Origin: Syntrophorhabdales bacterium
GTDB lineage: Bacteria > Desulfobacterota > Syntrophorhabdia > Syntrophorhabdales > Syntrophorhabdaceae
NCBI GenBank assembly: GCA_018052995.1
Contig: JAGPMK010000010.1
Location: forward strand, 1 to 44,637
Direction: 5' to 3'
DNA: 44,637 nucleotides
Positions 24,077 through 33,011 of the stretch are shown piece by piece (the first letter of the stretch is position 1; each line of letters opens with the position of its first letter). The notes beneath the pieces were generated by a model. The model saw only the letters and a program-made list of their open reading frames with translations. It was not told the origin of the DNA and made no database searches. Made by a program: the position numbers and the translations under genes.

Positions 24077-25783
24077 TTATTTTTTTAAAAGTGCTAGGAG
24101 CTGCCGTTTCTCATTAAGCAGACCCATAATAACCACATCGTCACCCCTTTTTTCTGCTTCTGACATCCTCTTTGTTATCTTTTCTAACTCCTCTTTTATA
24201 AATTTTTTTTCTACATGTCTAAGGTAATCAAAAAATATCTTTTCTAACTCCTCTTGCGTGCCTTCAAATCTGTCGAGGGCAGATTCACAGATAATCTCCC
24301 TCAGGTCAGGTTCATCAATGCTGTTTAGAAAGGTATTGACCTCAAAGGTTATTGATTTTTCGTAATGTTCCAATATCTTTCGAAGGGCCTTCTTTATGAT
24401 GCCCTCTTTTATAAATCTCATCACCTCCCTTTCCTTAAAGAACCCCAAAAGGCCAGGATTATTAATAAGTATCCCGATTACCCTTTTTCCTATAATATCT
24501 GTTGTATTCTCTATATCGTAGGCCTCGTGAAATGGTAAGGTACTGGTCTTTTTTCCATCCCAGAAGAGATGCTCCTCTACCTGTGTAAGCTCCGAGATCC
24601 TCTTGATGTAGAGGCTTTTTTTTACATTATTCTGTATGTTCTCTATATAAGGCATCACATTTTTTATAAAGGAGAGCTTTCCCTCAAGGCTTTTGACACC
24701 ACTTTTTTTCATCTCAAAATCAAGATAAAAGTCAAGGATAGGTTTTTTTCCAGACAGGGTATCCAGAAACCTTTCCCTACCATATTCCCTTACAAGGCTA
24801 TCGGGGTCATGGCCAGGGGGAAGGGCTACAATCCTGGCATTTATATCCATCTCAGAAAAAAGCCCTATCAGCCTCAATGAACTCTTAATACCAGCCTCAT
24901 CACCATCCAGCATGAGCGTTATATTTTCAGTGTAATTTTTAAGCCTCAATATCTGTTCTTTAGTTATGGATGTGCCCAACGTGGCAACAATATTGTTGAT
25001 GCCATGGGCATATAGGGATATAAAATCAAAATAACCCTCTACAATATAAACCTCATCAGCATTGCTTATGAATTTTTTAGTTCTATCGATCCCAAAGAGG
25101 GATGTCCTCTTGGAATATATGGACGATTCAGGCGAGTTGATGTATTTAGGCATGGCATCCTTTTCTATAGCCCTGCCTCCAAAGGCTATTATCCTCTTGT
25201 TTATATCAAATATGGGGATTATTATCCTGCCCCTGAAGATATCGTATACCTCTCCGTTGGCTTTTCTGATGATACCCGTGCCCATCAAAAGGTCATCAGG
25301 TATACCTGCATTATTCAAAAGTCTTTTAAAATCAATCTTTCTATCACTATAACCTAATCTGAACTCCTCTATGGTATCCTTGTTAATGCCTCTCTTCAGG
25401 AGATACTGAACAGCATGAGGTGAATTATAGAGATTTTTCACATAATACTCTGAGAGCCGCTGCATGGCGTCAAAGAGGCCGGTTCTTCTTGAGCCCGCAG
25501 CTTTTTTTAGCCTTATACCATACTGCTTTGCCAATGCCTCTATGGCCTCACCAAAGCTCAAATTTTCGTATTTCATCACAAAATTTACGGCATTCCCACC
25601 GGCGTGACAGCCAAAACAATAGAATATCTGTTTCTCTGTGCTTACTGTAAAGGATGGGGTCTTTTCCTGATGAAAGGGACAAAGCCCCACATAATTCTTA
25701 CCTGCATTTCTGAGTTTTACATATTGAGATACCACATCCAATATATCAACACGGGAGAGTATCTCGTCGAGATCACCCGTCAT
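24077..25783 (-). CDS. dnaG: DNA primase
   Basis: The 568-residue protein starts with the CHC2 zinc-binding domain (C35, H38, C56, C59 in [12 protein letters not shown] and YCFGCHAGG). A TOPRIM core follows, with [18 protein letters not shown] (catalytic Glu) and LMLDGDEAG (metal-binding Asp pair). A helicase-interaction C-terminal region rich in charged helices makes up the last 150 residues. It makes RNA primers at the replication fork. Its ATG overlaps the mutS2 stop by 4 nt, so the two are translationally coupled, and rpoD follows 16 nt later. Confidence 0.97.
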   Translation of the reverse strand: MTGDLDEILSRVDILDVVSQYVKLRNAGKNYVGLCPFHQEKTPSFTVSTEKQIFYCFGCHAGGNAVNFVMKYENLSFGEAIEALAKQYGIRLKKAAGSRRTGLFDAMQRLSEYYVKNLYNSPHAVQYLLKRGINKDTIEEFRLGYSDRKIDFKRLLNNAGIPDDLLMGTGIIRKANGEVYDIFRGRIIIPIFDINKRIIAFGGRAIEKDAMPKYINSPESSIYSKRTSLFGIDRTKKFISNADEVYIVEGYFDFISLYAHGINNIVATLGTSITKEQILRLKNYTENITLMLDGDEAGIKSSLRLIGLFSEMDINARIVALPPGHDPDSLVREYGRERFLDTLSGKKPILDFYLDFEMKKSGVKSLEGKLSFIKNVMPYIENIQNNVKKSLYIKRISELTQVEEHLFWDGKKTSTLPFHEAYDIENTTDIIGKRVIGILINNPGLLGFFKEREVMRFIKEGIIKKALRKILEHYEKSITFEVNTFLNSIDEPDLREIICESALDRFEGTQEELEKIFFDYLRHVEKKFIKEELEKITKRMSEAEKRGDDVVIMGLLNEKRQLLALLKK

Positions 25784-28080
25784 ATAAACTCCAGAATGGT
25801 GATGCCTGCATTTCTCTCATCCCTTGTTATGCCCTTTATAAACTTTGTGTCAGCAAAATGTTCCATCACAGCATTCATTAATCTGCCTGTGCCTATACCA
25901 TGGAGTATTCGGATCTTATGGACACCCTGAATAAGTGCCCTGTCCACAAATCTGTCAAGTTCCCTTAGTGCCTCTTCAACCCTCATACCCATGATATTTA
26001 TCTGTGGTTCATTTATATGTTCATACTCCACTTTTACCTCTGACGTTTTGTTGGATATTGTCTTCAATTCTGCCCCTGAAAGTCTTGCGATAAAGCCCCT
26101 GTTTATCTTTGTTCTCAGATTACCCATCACAATCTCTACAGTATCGCTTTCTTCATCTATGTGGGCAACATACCCTCTTGTGCCAAGGTTTTTTATCCTT
26201 ACATAATCCCCTATCTTTATATCCTCATATTCTGTTTTTGTCTCTTTTATGTGTTCCCTTTTCAGTGCAGCAACCCTATGTCTTGCGGCCCTAAGGGATG
26301 CCCTATCTTTTTTTGCCATCTCTTTTCTTATCTCTTCGATCTCCATCTCCAACTCATCAAGCCTGGCACGATATTTTTCCTCTAATGACCTCAGATATTC
26401 CTCTCTCTTGTCCCTGAGAATGTCCAGCCTCTTCCTAAGATCCTCTCTGAGTCTTCTTGCCTGGAAAAGCTCTTGCTCTGCCTCAAGTTTTTTCTGTTTA
26501 AGGGAACCTATAAGCTCATTGAGCATATGTTCCTGTGAACCCAGATATTCATAGCTCTTTTCTATTATCCTTTGGGGAACAGAGATATTCTTTGCCACAT
26601 TTATGGCATTGCTGTAGCCAGCCAGTCCATAGGTTAATCTGTATCTTGGCGTCATTGTCTCCTGGTCAAAATCTGTAGCAACATTTACGGCGAATGGTTT
26701 TGTAAAGCCATATGATTTAAGGAGGTTAAGGTGTGTTGTCACTATAACCCTTGAACCCTTTTCGACAAAGCTATCTATCACTGCCATGGATATGGCGGAT
26801 GCCTCCTGTGGCTCAGTGTTTCCGCCTATCTCATCTATCAATATTAGTTCATCCCCCTGTGCCCTTTTGTAGAGCTCGCTGATTATCCTCATATGCGCTG
26901 TAAAGCTGCTTAATTCCATGGATATATCCTGTTCATCTCCAATTATAGCATAGATACCTGAAAAGAGGGGCACCTGTGGTCTACCTGAAGCAGGTATAAA
27001 CATGCCTGCCAATGCCATTGCGGAAAGTAGCCCTATAGTCTTGAGTGCGGCTGTCTTTCCCCCTGCATTAGGACCACTTATTATCATAGCCTTTTTTTCC
27101 TTCTCCATGAATATATCCACAGGAACCGTCTGGTCTTTTCTGGAGAGGTATATAAATGGATTTACAGCAGCCTTTACATCAATATTAATGCCCTGTGAGA
27201 CCTCTGGTCTTACACAATTGAATTGGATGCTGAAAAGGGCAATACTGCTATATATGTCAAGCTCCATTATTGCCTCAAGGCTTGCATCTATCTCTTCCCT
27301 GAATTTTGCTACATATGCTGTTAGGTCCGCAAGTATCCTTTTCTCTTCTTCTTTCTCTTCATTTTCCAGGATATTTATCGTGTTGTTAAGCTCAATGCAC
27401 TCCATGGGCTCAACAAAGGAGGTCTTAAGGGAATGGGAGTAATCGTGGACTATCCCCTTTAGCACCTGATTGAAGTTGGGCTTTAATGGTATTACGTACC
27501 TACTGTTTCTTATGGCTATATAGAAATCCTGTATAATCGGTCTTACAGTCTCCCTTTCCATTATCTTTTCAAGGATTCTTTTTATCCTCTCCCTGTTCAT
27601 GTAAAGGTCTGTCCTTATCCTTGAAAGCTCATAGGTGGCTGTATCCTCTATAAGGCCTTCAGCGCTTATTGTCTTGGATATCCTTTGGCTGACTGCAGGC
27701 AGTGGCTTGAGCCGTGCCGTTGTATCTATGATAAACTGTTTCTTGCTAAATGTCTTTTTTAGAAAATTTAAGGTCTCCTGGCATGACCTTAAGAAGTCTG
27801 CAAGCTGTAAAAGCTCTCTTATCTCAAGGAGGGCATCCCTGATAGATAATTTCTTCAGGATCTCTCTTATGTCAGTGGCATTATATAGGGGGATTTTTCC
27901 ATCCCATTTTATAACCTCTATAACTGCCTCAATCTTATCCTGACGGGCTGATATTGCCTCTTTGTTGTCTAAGGGTTTTAACTGCGATAAGGAATTACTT
28001 ATGAAAGGGGTTGTGGAGTAATTATGTAAAAAATCAATTAACCTTGTATAATCAATATATAAAAGTGTTTTATCAATCAT
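25780..28080 (-). CDS. mutS2: MutS2 family ATPase/endonuclease
   Basis: The 766-residue protein has the MutS core without the mismatch-recognition domain. A clamp/lever region precedes the Walker A motif GPNAGGKT (336-343), followed by Walker B LILIDEIGGNTEP, the signature DEQDISMELSSF and GSRVIVTTHLNLLK. A coiled-coil (about 510-610) follows. A C-terminal Smr nuclease domain ends it, with IMGMRVEEAL and the HGIGTGRL loop. MutS2 proteins act on recombination intermediates and, in some bacteria, on collided ribosomes. Its place between yqeY and dnaG in the ribosome/primase/sigma operon is unusual and may fit either role. The start lacks a strong ribosome-binding site; it lies 18 nt after yqeY. 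Confidence 0.95.
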   Translation of the reverse strand: MIDKTLLYIDYTRLIDFLHNYSTTPFISNSLSQLKPLDNKEAISARQDKIEAVIEVIKWDGKIPLYNATDIREILKKLSIRDALLEIRELLQLADFLRSCQETLNFLKKTFSKKQFIIDTTARLKPLPAVSQRISKTISAEGLIEDTATYELSRIRTDLYMNRERIKRILEKIMERETVRPIIQDFYIAIRNSRYVIPLKPNFNQVLKGIVHDYSHSLKTSFVEPMECIELNNTINILENEEKEEEKRILADLTAYVAKFREEIDASLEAIMELDIYSSIALFSIQFNCVRPEVSQGINIDVKAAVNPFIYLSRKDQTVPVDIFMEKEKKAMIISGPNAGGKTAALKTIGLLSAMALAGMFIPASGRPQVPLFSGIYAIIGDEQDISMELSSFTAHMRIISELYKRAQGDELILIDEIGGNTEPQEASAISMAVIDSFVEKGSRVIVTTHLNLLKSYGFTKPFAVNVATDFDQETMTPRYRLTYGLAGYSNAINVAKNISVPQRIIEKSYEYLGSQEHMLNELIGSLKQKKLEAEQELFQARRLREDLRKRLDILRDKREEYLRSLEEKYRARLDELEMEIEEIRKEMAKKDRASLRAARHRVAALKREHIKETKTEYEDIKIGDYVRIKNLGTRGYVAHIDEESDTVEIVMGNLRTKINRGFIARLSGAELKTISNKTSEVKVEYEHINEPQINIMGMRVEEALRELDRFVDRALIQGVHKIRILHGIGTGRLMNAVMEHFADTKFIKGITRDERNAGITILEFI

Positions 28081-28098
28081 AAAGGGCTTTGTGACTAC

Positions 28099-28545
28099 CT
28101 ATGATGATAGTCTTTTAAGCACCAGTTCGCTCAACACTTTACCGTCTATCCTCCCAGGGTATTTCCCTAATAGAAATTTTATAACCTTGCCCATATCCTT
28201 TTTTCCAGTTATCCCAAGGTTTGAAATGGCCTCGTCTATCTCCCTTGTGAGTTCTTCCTCAGACAATGATGTGGGTAAAAGCTCTTTTAAGAGCTCAAGT
28301 TCTTTTTCCTCCTTTTCTATAAGGTCCTGCCGATTACCCTTTTTAAATCCCTCTATCGATTCAAGGCGCTGTTTTACTGAGGACCTTACAACAGAAAAAA
28401 ATTCCTCCTCAGTGATGGGTCTTATCTTCTCGACCTCTTTATTCTTGATAGCTGCAAGGAGCATCCTATAGGTTGATACCTTTACAGTATCCCTGCTTTT
28501 AATGGCATCCTTGAGCCCCTGCTCTATCCTGGATTTAAATTCCAT
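28099..28545 (-). CDS. yqeY: GatB/YqeY domain protein
   Basis: The 148-residue protein matches the YqeY family throughout. It starts with FKSRIEQGLKDAIKSRDTVKVSTYRML, has a middle KKGNRQDLIEKEEKELELLKELLP, and ends GKVIKFLLGKYPGRIDGKVLSELVLKRL. The family shares a helical domain with the GatB C-terminus and is thought to interact with tRNA or tRNA-bound enzymes; its exact job is not settled. It begins 2 nt after rpsU, the classic rpsU-yqeY pair of the macromolecular-synthesis operon. Confidence 0.95.
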   Translation of the reverse strand: MEFKSRIEQGLKDAIKSRDTVKVSTYRMLLAAIKNKEVEKIRPITEEEFFSVVRSSVKQRLESIEGFKKGNRQDLIEKEEKELELLKELLPTSLSEEELTREIDEAISNLGITGKKDMGKVIKFLLGKYPGRIDGKVLSELVLKRLSS

Positions 28546-28547
28546 TA

Positions 28548-28757
28548 TTAATAGAGACCCTTATCCATTGTTCTTTTGATCTTCTTGAGAGCCCTCTTTT
28601 TAGCAGCGAGTATCTTCTTTTTTCTTTTTACGCTGGGTTTTTCATAGTGTTCTCTCTTTTTTATCTCAGAGAGTATACCTGTCTTCTCGCACTGCTTTTT
28701 AAATCTTCTTAGGGCACTTTCGAATGATTCTCCTTCCCTGACTATAACCGCTGGCAT
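28548..28757 (-). CDS. rpsU: 30S ribosomal protein S21
   Basis: The 69-residue basic protein has the S21 pattern: [39 protein letters not shown] then [19 protein letters not shown]. It helps the small subunit start translation. The ATG is preceded by a strong AGGAGGGAGG site. It is the first gene of the rpsU-yqeY-mutS2-dnaG-rpoD unit, with a promoter about 70 nt upstream. Confidence 0.97.
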   Translation of the reverse strand: MPAVIVREGESFESALRRFKKQCEKTGILSEIKKREHYEKPSVKRKKKILAAKKRALKKIKRTMDKGLY

Positions 28758-28826
28758 CCATTTTTCCCTCCCTCCTTGTTAGAAATATATATTTAAAATG
28801 TCTATATCCATATCTAAAACTCAACT

Positions 28827-28856
28827 ATTAAAACCTAAACCTATGGTCAAAGTCAA
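28827..28856 (-). promoter_or_regulatory. Promoter of the rpsU-dnaG-rpoD operon
   Basis: On the - strand TTGACT (28851-28856) and TTTAAT (28827-28832), each five of six to consensus, are spaced by 18 bp. Start of transcription would be near 28820, leaving a leader of about 60 nt before rpsU. Confidence 0.5.
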
Positions 28857-29153
28857 TAAATTTCCCCACTCTTTCGGAATGCTTTTTAAAAAGCCCGCTT
28901 CCAGCCCATAGCCTTTGGGTGTGTTTAAAAGGCAAAAATTCAATACAAGGACATCAGGGCAGATATAGGGAAAATTATAGATAGCCCTCGAAAAGATTCG
29001 ATAGTTCATATTCTTTCATTAATATATAACAACCCTTTAGTATAATGTTATTTTAGCCTGTGTTTTCCTTATGTCAAGGGGAAAAATCAGAGGATTATTA
29101 TCTTATCACCTATTCAGGTTGAATAACCAGGGATGCTGATTTATATTTAATAT
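28857..29153. other. Intergenic stretch without a recognised gene
   Basis: About 300 bases between the divergent rpsU and the small + strand gene. I see short hairpins (GCTTTTTAAAAAGC near 28882, GCCTTT/AAAGGC near 28910-28932, TCGAA/TTCGA near 28988) and a TATAAT at 29041-29046 that could serve the + strand gene. A 62-codon - strand frame here has no ribosome-binding site and no protein-like composition. Confidence 0.4.
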
Positions 29154-29396
29154 ATGACTGATAAGGAAAGACAACTTATAAATATATATGCAGAACAGGC
29201 ATTTCATGGTAGTTTATTCCGCCAGCACCTTCCCACCTGTGATTGCGGTAAGGTTTTTGATGAAAAGGAGATTTATAATGCCCCTGGGGTATTTTTGAGG
29301 AAGGTGGATGTATTCGGAAAGACCTACACTATGATAGAGCCTATCTGCCCTGTCTGTAAGAAGAGAATACCTGGCAATTATAGCGTACTTAATTAG
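29154..29396 (+). CDS. Small Cys-rich protein of unknown function (80 aa)
   Basis: I do not recognise a family. The protein carries CDCGKVF (C29, C31) and CPVCKKR (C65, C68), two Cys pairs that could bind one zinc ion in a rubredoxin-like knuckle. A conserved-looking hydrophobic middle GKTYTMIEPICP precedes the second pair. It starts at an ATG without a clear ribosome-binding site and stands alone on the + strand between rpsU and the marC-family gene, both on the - strand. The Cys pairs argue it is a real gene rather than a chance frame. A small zinc-ribbon adaptor or regulator is possible. Confidence 0.6.
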   Translation: MTDKERQLINIYAEQAFHGSLFRQHLPTCDCGKVFDEKEIYNAPGVFLRKVDVFGKTYTMIEPICPVCKKRIPGNYSVLN

Positions 29397-29425
29397 CAAC
29401 GCCTGAAGAATAGTGCCTATGTTAT

Positions 29426-29995
29426 TTAACCGGTGAGCCCTTTTCTTATAAACATAACGGCTATACTTGCAATAACCAGGGCAAAGACCTTAGATAGTGC
29501 CTCAATAAACTTCTTACCAAGATATCTGAGTATAAGCTCAGAAAACCTAAGAAGCACCCAGCATATTATGAGATTGGCAAGAAGGGATGCGAGAAAGAAA
29601 TAAAAGCCATAGTTATTTCTTATAATAATCGAGGTGGTGAGGACAGCAGGTCCAGCAAGTAAGGGGACCCCTAAAGGGACAACGCCGAACATGTCATCCT
29701 CTATTACTGGTTCCACATGTCCTATAATTATATCCTTAACAGCGATGATGAAAAGCACTACCCCCCCTGCAATAAAGAAATCCCTTATGGCAATCCCAAG
29801 ATATCTGAGGACATGATTTCCTATTACAACAAAGAGCAGCGTGGTAATAAATGATGTAGTTATGGAATCTCTCAGCTGCTTTTTACGCCTTATACTATCA
29901 AGATGGGCTGTAAATTTTATGTAAATAGGCAGTATTCCCAAGACATCAAAGGCCACAAAAAGGGGTATAAAGGAGAGGAGAAATGTATCAAACAT
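29426..29995 (-). CDS. MarC-family integral membrane protein
   Basis: The 189-residue protein has six hydrophobic segments and the MarC/YchE family features: a first helix with FIPLFVAFDVLGILPIY, a middle VVPLGVPLLAGPAVLTTSI (the family's PLGxPLLAGPG-like loop) and a final helix pair. MarC was once linked to multiple antibiotic resistance, but that link is not supported; the transported substrate, if any, is unknown. It stands as a single gene, facing the + strand small gene and followed upstream by a 350-base spacer. Confidence 0.9.
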   Translation of the reverse strand: MFDTFLLSFIPLFVAFDVLGILPIYIKFTAHLDSIRRKKQLRDSITTSFITTLLFVVIGNHVLRYLGIAIRDFFIAGGVVLFIIAVKDIIIGHVEPVIEDDMFGVVPLGVPLLAGPAVLTTSIIIRNNYGFYFFLASLLANLIICWVLLRFSELILRYLGKKFIEALSKVFALVIASIAVMFIRKGLTG

Positions 29996-30353
29996 AGTCT
30001 ATTTTAATATATCAGCTATTTTTTTCAAGGTTTAAGTAAGCTTATATACCATTCTATCACAAAGTCTACATAGAAAAGCACAAAAAATAAAAAATAAGAC
30101 CCCTTTAAGATGTTATAATGGCCACCGGGTACTGTTACTTTTGAATACAATAATGTTTCTCAATGCAACACATGAGACATAATGATGCATAATGAGGATG
30201 TAAATAAAAAAATGTATTTTCATAATAGGCTGAATTTATTCTTCTTTAAAGGCTTTGGCATTCAGATTGCTTTTGTTTTTAAAAAACCAACTATCATAAG
30301 AAGGAGCTTAGTAATTTAAAAAAGATAATTAAAGAGACATGAAAGGAGCAATA
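29996..30353. other. Intergenic region upstream of the second acyl-CoA dehydrogenase
   Basis: About 360 AT-rich bases between divergent genes. I see no convincing promoter pair, palindrome or RNA structure. The strongest signal is the AAGGAG ribosome-binding site just before the ATG at 30354. Confidence 0.4.
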
Positions 30354-31511
30354 ATGGAACTTACCCAGGAGCAAAAGGATATAAGGCAGGCAGCCAGGGA
30401 GTTTGCAGAGGGCGAATTCAAGGACAGGGCAAAGGAGTTTGATGAAAAGGAGGAGTTTGACCTCTCCATATGGAGAAAGGCATGTGAAAACGGTTTTGTA
30501 GGAACATTTATAAAAGAGGAATACGGTGGCCACGGTCTTGGCTTTCTTGAACACTCCCTGATTGCAGAGGAATTCTGGAGGGTAGATCCAGGATGTGGCC
30601 AGGCAGTCCTTTCCACTACCTTTGGCTCAGAGATGATACAAACATATGGATCAGAGGAGATAAAAAAGAGATATCTGCCACCACTTGTTAGCGGGGAGGC
30701 AATAATGGGTTTTGGAATAACAGAGCCTGATGCGGGAAGTGATGCCACAGGTGTCAAGACAAGGGCAGAGAAAAAAGGGGATAGATATATAATAAATGGC
30801 TCAAAGATGTTTATTACAAACGGAAGTATCGCAGATTTTCTGCTTGTTTTCTGTGTGACGAACCCCGAGGAGAAAAACAGCCATAGAAGACATAGTGCTA
30901 TACTCATCGATACAAAACAGCCCGGGTATGAGGCAAACAAAATTCATGGAAAGATGGGTATAAGGGCATCCAATACAGCAGAGATTGCCCTAAACAATGT
31001 GGAGGCACCCGTTGAACACCTTATTGGGAAAGAGGGGAATGGTTTCTACCAACTTATGGATTTTTTCAACAAGACAAGAAATCATGTGGCTGCCCAGGGT
31101 GTCGGTGTTGCACAGGGTGCGCTGGAGCTGGCAATCTCCCATGTGAAAAAGAGAAATGCCTTTGGAGGGGCACTCTCCAGGTTTCAGGGGATACAGTTTT
31201 TGCTTGCCGAGATGATTACGAGGATAGAGGCTGCAAGAAGCCTTTACTGGAGGGCTGCATATACAGTAGATAAAGGCAACCCAGACCCATCTCTGATATC
31301 TATGGCTAAATGGTATGCCGGAGATACTGCTGTTTATGTGGTAAACCAGGCGCTTCAGCTCCATGGGGGATACGGTTATATAAGTGACTATGATATTCAG
31401 AGGTTCTACAGGGATGCCAAGATTGTGGAGATATATGAGGGTTCAAGGGAGGTTGAAAAGGCTATAATTGGTTCAGAATTATTAAAGAGGAACTGGATGA
31501 GGGTGCAATAA
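30354..31511 (+). CDS. Acyl-CoA dehydrogenase (second copy, canonical active site)
   Basis: The 385-residue protein has the standard family features: MELTQEQKDIRQAAREFAE start, GFGITEPDAGSDATGVKTRA and FITNGSIADFLLVF around FAD, KKRNAFGGALSRFQGIQF, and the C-terminal LQLHGGYGYISDYDIQRFYRDA. The catalytic Glu is in VEIYEGSREV, unlike the enzyme at 21286. It should oxidise an acyl-CoA to the enoyl-CoA and pass electrons to an ETF. The ATG at 30354 has AAGGAG 6 nt upstream and beats the ATG at 30339. It is a single gene with a likely terminator behind it. Chain length and branching of the substrate cannot be read from the sequence. Confidence 0.94.
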   Translation: MELTQEQKDIRQAAREFAEGEFKDRAKEFDEKEEFDLSIWRKACENGFVGTFIKEEYGGHGLGFLEHSLIAEEFWRVDPGCGQAVLSTTFGSEMIQTYGSEEIKKRYLPPLVSGEAIMGFGITEPDAGSDATGVKTRAEKKGDRYIINGSKMFITNGSIADFLLVFCVTNPEEKNSHRRHSAILIDTKQPGYEANKIHGKMGIRASNTAEIALNNVEAPVEHLIGKEGNGFYQLMDFFNKTRNHVAAQGVGVAQGALELAISHVKKRNAFGGALSRFQGIQFLLAEMITRIEAARSLYWRAAYTVDKGNPDPSLISMAKWYAGDTAVYVVNQALQLHGGYGYISDYDIQRFYRDAKIVEIYEGSREVEKAIIGSELLKRNWMRVQ

Positions 31512-31527
31512 TAATATACTGAATTTC

Positions 31528-31559
31528 ACTAGAGGGAATGCATCCCTTATAGTATTTTA
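31528..31559 (+). terminator. Probable terminator after the acyl-CoA dehydrogenase
   Basis: Arms ACTA-g-AGGGA and TCCCT-ta-TAGT pair around a 5-nt loop, followed by ATTTTAT. The T-run is short, so strength is uncertain. Confidence 0.4.
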
Positions 31560-31664
31560 TAAAATTATGAATAATCTTGAGGTATTATGAGATTTAGGGT
31601 CAATAAATTTTAGTGGATAACCGTGGGCATTAGCCTCTGTTTCCTCTTAAATTATCCGTTGCTT

Positions 31665-33011
31665 TTAGATATTCTCTAATTTGTTGTAGAGTTTTTTTCT
31701 GCTTATGCCGAGGATACGTGCTGCCCTGCTCTTATTGCCCCCTACTGAATTTAAAACATTGCGGATATGCTCTAATTCCAATTCAGCAAGGCTTGAGCGC
31801 CCCGTTCCTGGCTTCAGATCAGTTGATATTGTTTGCCCATAACCTGCTGTGAAGATAGCCTCTGGGAGGTCCTCAGGGAGTATCTCCATACGGTCTATGC
31901 TTATAAGACATGCCCTTTCTATTACATTTGCCAGCTCCCGGACATTGCCAGGCCAGTTGTATTCCTTTAAGAGCTCTTTTGCCCTCTCTGAAAGCTGTTT
32001 TTTTATACCTGCCCTGGCAAATTTATTAAGGAAATATTCTGCAAGAAGTGGTATATCCTCTTTTTTTTCACGGAGAGAGGGAAGCTGTATAACAAAGGCA
32101 TTCATCCTGAAGAAAAGGTCTTTTCTGAACCTACCTTCTATTATCTCATGAGTCAGATCTTTGTTTGTTGCAAATATAAATCGCACATCAACCCTTGTTT
32201 CTTTCGTATCCCCTAATTTCATGAAGGTGCCAAGCTCCAGGACCCTTAAGATTTTTGCCTGAATAGCAGGGTTCATGTCACCTATCTCATCTATAAAGAA
32301 TGTCCCCTCATGGGCTATTTCAAGAAGGCCTGGCTTGTTGTTATGGGCACCTGTAAAGGCACCCTTTTTATACCCAAAAAGTTCGCTCTCAAGCATAGAT
32401 TCCTGAAGAGCACTAGAATTTATTACCACAAAAGGGTTTGGTGCCCTTAAGCTAAGGCTGTGTATCGCCCTTGCAGCAAGCTCCTTGCCTGTCCCTGTCT
32501 CACCCTGAATTAAAACTGGTGTATCAGAGGGTGCAACAAGGGAGATAAAATCCTTTACCTTCTGCATCTGTTTACTATTTCCTACAAATTCATCCTGGGC
32601 TATAATCCTTTGTATATGTTCCTTGAGGAGGATGTTTTTGTCCTTTAGGGATTTTTTCTCATATGCCTTTGATATGACACTGGATAATTCCGATATCTTG
32701 CATGGTTTTGTCAGGTAATCATAGGCACCGAGTTTCATGGAACGGATGGCAGTATCTATTGATGCATAGCCCGTGAGCATTATTACCTCAATATTTGGCT
32801 CAATCTGTCTCATTTTAGATAAAAGATCAACCCCCTGTATATCATTCAGTTTTATATCAAGGACAGCTACATCGAAATCCTCTTGATTTATAATCATTAA
32901 TGCCTCTGCCCCTGAGGCAACAGCGGTAACATCCATGCCCTCCTTTGATAGTTGTTTCTTAAATGCCTCTGCAAGCTGAACCTCATCATCTACTATAAGG
33001 ACCCTTATCAT
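31665..33011 (-). CDS. Sigma-54-dependent response regulator (NtrC/AtoC type)
   Basis: The 448-residue protein has a receiver domain (VDDE at 7-10, phospho-acceptor D52 in LDIKLND, K102 in TKPCK). An AAA+ sigma-54 activator domain follows, with Walker A GETGTGKE (170-177), the sigma-54 contact loop GAFTGA (217-222) and [10 protein letters not shown] Fis-type helix-turn-helix closes it ([20 protein letters not shown]). All three functional parts are intact. The ATG at 33011 shares a base with the kinase stop (TAATG); the longer frame to 33035 would overlap the kinase gene more. It should drive a sigma-54 promoter when phosphorylated, and such a promoter is found at 35168-35183 in front of the divergent hdr/etf operon. 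Confidence 0.95.
   Translation of the reverse strand: MIRVLIVDDEVQLAEAFKKQLSKEGMDVTAVASGAEALMIINQEDFDVAVLDIKLNDIQGVDLLSKMRQIEPNIEVIMLTGYASIDTAIRSMKLGAYDYLTKPCKISELSSVISKAYEKKSLKDKNILLKEHIQRIIAQDEFVGNSKQMQKVKDFISLVAPSDTPVLIQGETGTGKELAARAIHSLSLRAPNPFVVINSSALQESMLESELFGYKKGAFTGAHNNKPGLLEIAHEGTFFIDEIGDMNPAIQAKILRVLELGTFMKLGDTKETRVDVRFIFATNKDLTHEIIEGRFRKDLFFRMNAFVIQLPSLREKKEDIPLLAEYFLNKFARAGIKKQLSERAKELLKEYNWPGNVRELANVIERACLISIDRMEILPEDLPEAIFTAGYGQTISTDLKPGTGRSSLAELELEHIRNVLNSVGGNKSRAARILGISRKKLYNKLENI

Noticed and set aside
28821-29009. 62-codon - strand frame upstream of rpsU
   Set aside because: No ribosome-binding site, no recognisable motif, and it overlaps the proposed rpsU promoter.
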